A program made the translations under genes and the position numbers. The notes under the pieces are model-generated. The model saw only the letters and a list, made by a program, of their open reading frames with translations. It did no database searches and was not told the origin of the DNA. From NCBI GenBank assembly GCA_018398765.1, contig JAHBMJ010002790.1, forward strand, positions 5,001 through 50,638: a stretch of DNA of 45,638 nt. Direction: 5' to 3'. Below, one piece after another: positions 42,893 to 45,638 of this stretch; the first letter of the stretch is position 1; each line of letters begins with the position of its first letter. The stretch is from Chromera velia (taxonomy: Eukaryota > Sar > Chromeraceae).

Positions 42893-44440
42893 TGACACAG
42901 CTGATGAACGATCGACTGAATGCCCTCCAGCCCCCCGATCGCCCTCTCCCAGGCCCTTTGCTCGCATGAATGGTGCCAAGAACTGCACGAATGAAGCAGA
43001 GATTAAGCAGGTAGACTCCAGTCGAGCAGATGTACGTATTCGATGAGAGAACTTCTTCAAGCGTGACAGTTTGTGTGTCTTGTGCTTGCCTGGATCCCAA
43101 ATGCACAAATGAACGGACGCAGACTTTTCGCACGCAGTTCAGCTATTCCAGAAGCAGGCAGACACCAGCTATATATATAAACTCGATCTGATTCATGTAC
43201 TATATATAGCTGACACAACGTACCTGCATGCAGCAACACATGCACATGCATGCATGCACGCACACGAGAGTGCATGGGCGCGCATTGCGCGCCGAGGTAT
43301 ACTTCGGATGCGTAACTGCTTACGAACGAAGTAGTATAGTTTATAGTTTGGTCGGGGTGTAGGCGGAAGTACACAACCTTTGTGTTTTGTCACGCGTAGT
43401 CACGTCGTGCTGGTCCCACTTTGCAGAATTCAACACAAGTGGCATCAAACGTACCAGTCCGGAGAATTAAAGGCATCCCGCGGTAAATGAGTTTCTCGGG
43501 AAGGCAGCATTCCGCAGAAAAGTCTTTAAGGAAAGTCTGGGAAGGTATACACCTGGGAGATCACTGGATGAGACGGTTCTCACACAAAGGCAGGGAGTAA
43601 TCATAAAGAGCAGAAGAGAAGATGAAAGAAGAAAAGAAGAATATAAGAGGATTTTGGAAGTAATAGAGAAGGGAAGGAAGATAAGAGCGACAGGAAAGAG
43701 CAAAACAGAGAGATAGATGCAGGAAGCGCGTATGTTAAGCAAAACTGCCCTATCATTTGGTGTCATTGGTATTAATTAGTTATATTATTGGTATTATCTT
43801 CGGAACGGTTCCTTCTCAGTCAACCACCCAACACATACAAAGTTCAGAACAGTTATTACTTGATCGCGGCATGGAAAACCAGGAGTACTACAAGATATGG
43901 TTTAAGCCTCAACAGTAAGACACACCCCCCTGCCGTTTGTGGGGGTAACCTCTAAAAGTCTAGTAAAAGACAAAACCATGACAGTGTTCTAAGGTATCAA
44001 TAAATCACTTATCACTTCTCTATTATCAGAATTTGTACACAGCCACACCTAGAGCCACATTGATTGTTATATTAAACTTGATGATTAAAATTATATACGC
44101 AGTAACTTGCCAGTAAGATGCCGTATAACTTAACCATGTTTAACGGTATTACAGTTTATGTATATTTACTCATGTTTATTAATTAATGTTTACAGAAATA
44201 CGCGTAGTCTATAGTAAACTGTCATAGTCGGCAGCTACATACTAAAACTGTTTCTAGGCTAAATTCTAGCTAATCATACCCTCGTCATGGTCTAGACCGT
44301 CTAATATGTGGTCGCAGCGACTAGTCGCAATTGATTTTTGAGCTAGTTTTGAGTTGAGTCGCAATGAAGAATCTCTGAACCCGGAAGCAGTCCTGCTGAA
44401 ACACCAACGGAACGAAGAAAAGACCGACATCGATACAAGC
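42893..44440. promoter_or_regulatory. Upstream region of the giant gene, shared with a divergent gene
   Basis: No gene is read here. A possible TATA-like inverted pair (agctatatata at about 43,168 and tatatatagct at about 43,201) lies about 300 bp before the giant gene's ATG. From about 43,770 to 44,350 the sequence is AT-rich. The genes on either side point away from each other, so both promoters should lie in this stretch. The assignment is positional only. Confidence 0.35.
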
Positions 44441-44952
44441 GTCAATTGATGTTGCAGATTTCGAGGGGACCTATTCAGAAGGGGAGGGTGAAAGGGGATG
44501 TCATTTGGGATCAATCTGGAAGAATCGAACCTATGGAAGGAGCTAGACGCAATGCATGGATGAGATCCAATTCGGTCCTCTTTTCATGGCGTCGCCACAT
44601 GCAAGCCCTCAATCGTGCGATGGAAGCTTAAGAAGAAAAGGTCTTTTGATGGGAAGCGCATTTTTGTCTTCTGTTGTCTTCCAGAGCGGCTTCTCGTTCG
44701 TCTTCTCGTTCTCTCTTCTTTTCCTTGCAGTCTTCGGTCTGCCCCTTACCCCTGCCCTCCATCCATTTATTCACTTTCTGAGCATATGTTCTTTTCTAGC
44801 TGGTGTTGGCCGTGCGTGTCCTCCTTGTCCCTTTCACACTTGCTTGCTGATTTCGGTCCTCTATCGACTCATATCCATTGATTGTTTCAACAAGGAAGCT
44901 CCCTGAAGTTCATTTCTCCATCTGCTTTTCTTTAATTTCCTTTATTTCCCAG

Positions 44953-45519
44953 ATTTCATTTTGACTCCTCCTTGCATGATCCAGCCTATGCCAGCTCCTC
45001 CTCCCCCAAACATTCAGACAAACACAAACACAGCAGCACTTCAGACACTGAGGCCACCTCGCAAGACCTCCCTCACTCTCCCCCAACTTTCTCGATCAAC
45101 CAAAGCGTCCTTCATCAATTTTGTCTGTCGGACGGAGGTCACCACAAAGCGCTCTCCACACTTCCCACCGTCGAGCTGGCAGAGCTAGAGGCCCACCCGA
45201 AGAAAGAAAAGGTGCGCGGAACCTCCCGAGCAACCGCGATCCCAAAGACATCCGCAAGAGCGCCCCGAGCAGTGACCTGCCGAAGCAGATACAGACACAC
45301 AGAGACATAGGAAAGTGTTGTGGCTGTCTTTCTTTTTTTTTTGTATTAATCTATATCGCATCATTGCAGACGCGCAAGCCGGGAGAGGAGGACCAGAGAG
45401 AGAGGCATGGCCACACTTCGAGCAAAAACAATGCAAAGGAAAGGAAGAATGATGCATCGTCGACGGGATCGGAGAAGGAAATCACCGGAAAAGAAAAGGA
45501 CTCTGCACATGCGTATTGA
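44953..45519 (+). CDS. Gene E: C-terminal exons of a plus-strand gene of unknown function
   Basis: Two plus-strand exons join in phase 0: 44953-45211 (acceptor TTTCCCAG, donor GTGCGC) and 45370-45519 (acceptor ATTGCAG, ending in TGA). They encode a hydrophilic Ser/His/Lys-rich tail (SSSSPKHSDKHKHSSTSDTE, then KPGEEDQRERHGH and a Lys/Glu-rich end). Exon 44953 begins in phase 2, so upstream exons must exist. Candidates lie at 44,458-44,640 (after TGTTGCAG) and about 44,687-44,900 (after TTCCAG), but no consistent frame could be chosen. Function cannot be told from this tail. Confidence 0.45.
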
Positions 45520-45638
45520 GAGAGATTCGCTTGGACCTTTCCGGAGATGCTGCCTCTCTGTGAGAGGGAAGGAACGAAAGGCCGCTGCGCTGTCTGTCTC
45601 TCTGCATGAGTCATCGTTGCAATACTTCTTTTGCGCCC

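Overview
The window is nuclear DNA from a eukaryote with many introns. Genes are broken into small exons and introns are long and full of simple repeats. There is no sign of bacterial operons or ribosome binding sites. The domain mix (sushi, EGF and discoidin-like modules on a GPS-containing membrane protein) and the base composition suggest an alveolate alga of the chromerid type (for example Chromera velia). That assignment is inference and was not tested.

Layout, left to right. 1-990: AT-rich, no gene. 993-7964 (minus): gene A, four exons whose phases all agree, giving about 2194 residues of a low-complexity, probably cytosolic protein of unknown function. 8065-12700: no secure gene. It holds a GC-extreme patch, a sequence gap (10603-10638) and an AT-rich stretch, with only weak exon candidates. 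12705-12848: a 48-bp tandem repeat. 13391-14791 (minus): gene B, a four-helix membrane protein with a 340-bp tetranucleotide repeat starting at its splice donor. 15648-42892 (minus): one giant gene that I could assemble by hand from 38 exons with every splice phase matching (11,151 nt, about 3716 residues). 42893-44950: upstream and promoter region. 44953-45519 (plus): the last two exons of a divergently transcribed gene.

The giant protein reads as a type I surface receptor. It has a signal peptide, then six copies of an unrecognised 'LPPxDI' cap followed by a discoidin-like (F5/8C) module, 16 sushi (CCP) domains and 3 EGF domains. After these come a GAIN-like region, a GPS motif lacking the usual cleavage tripeptide, one membrane helix that only becomes complete when two exons are joined, and a tail of about 690 residues rich in charge and serine. 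Exons 2-27 all begin and end in phase 1, so any of them can be duplicated or skipped without breaking the frame. Recent duplications of sushi exons are visible.

The most unusual signal is in the introns. Of the 37 donors of the giant gene, 23 have C at +3 (GTC, mostly GTCAGT) rather than the usual purine. In several introns of at least two genes the donor is the first unit of a (GTCA)n microsatellite. Acceptors are almost all TGCAG (33 of 37). Some acceptors are preceded by long pyrimidine microsatellites.
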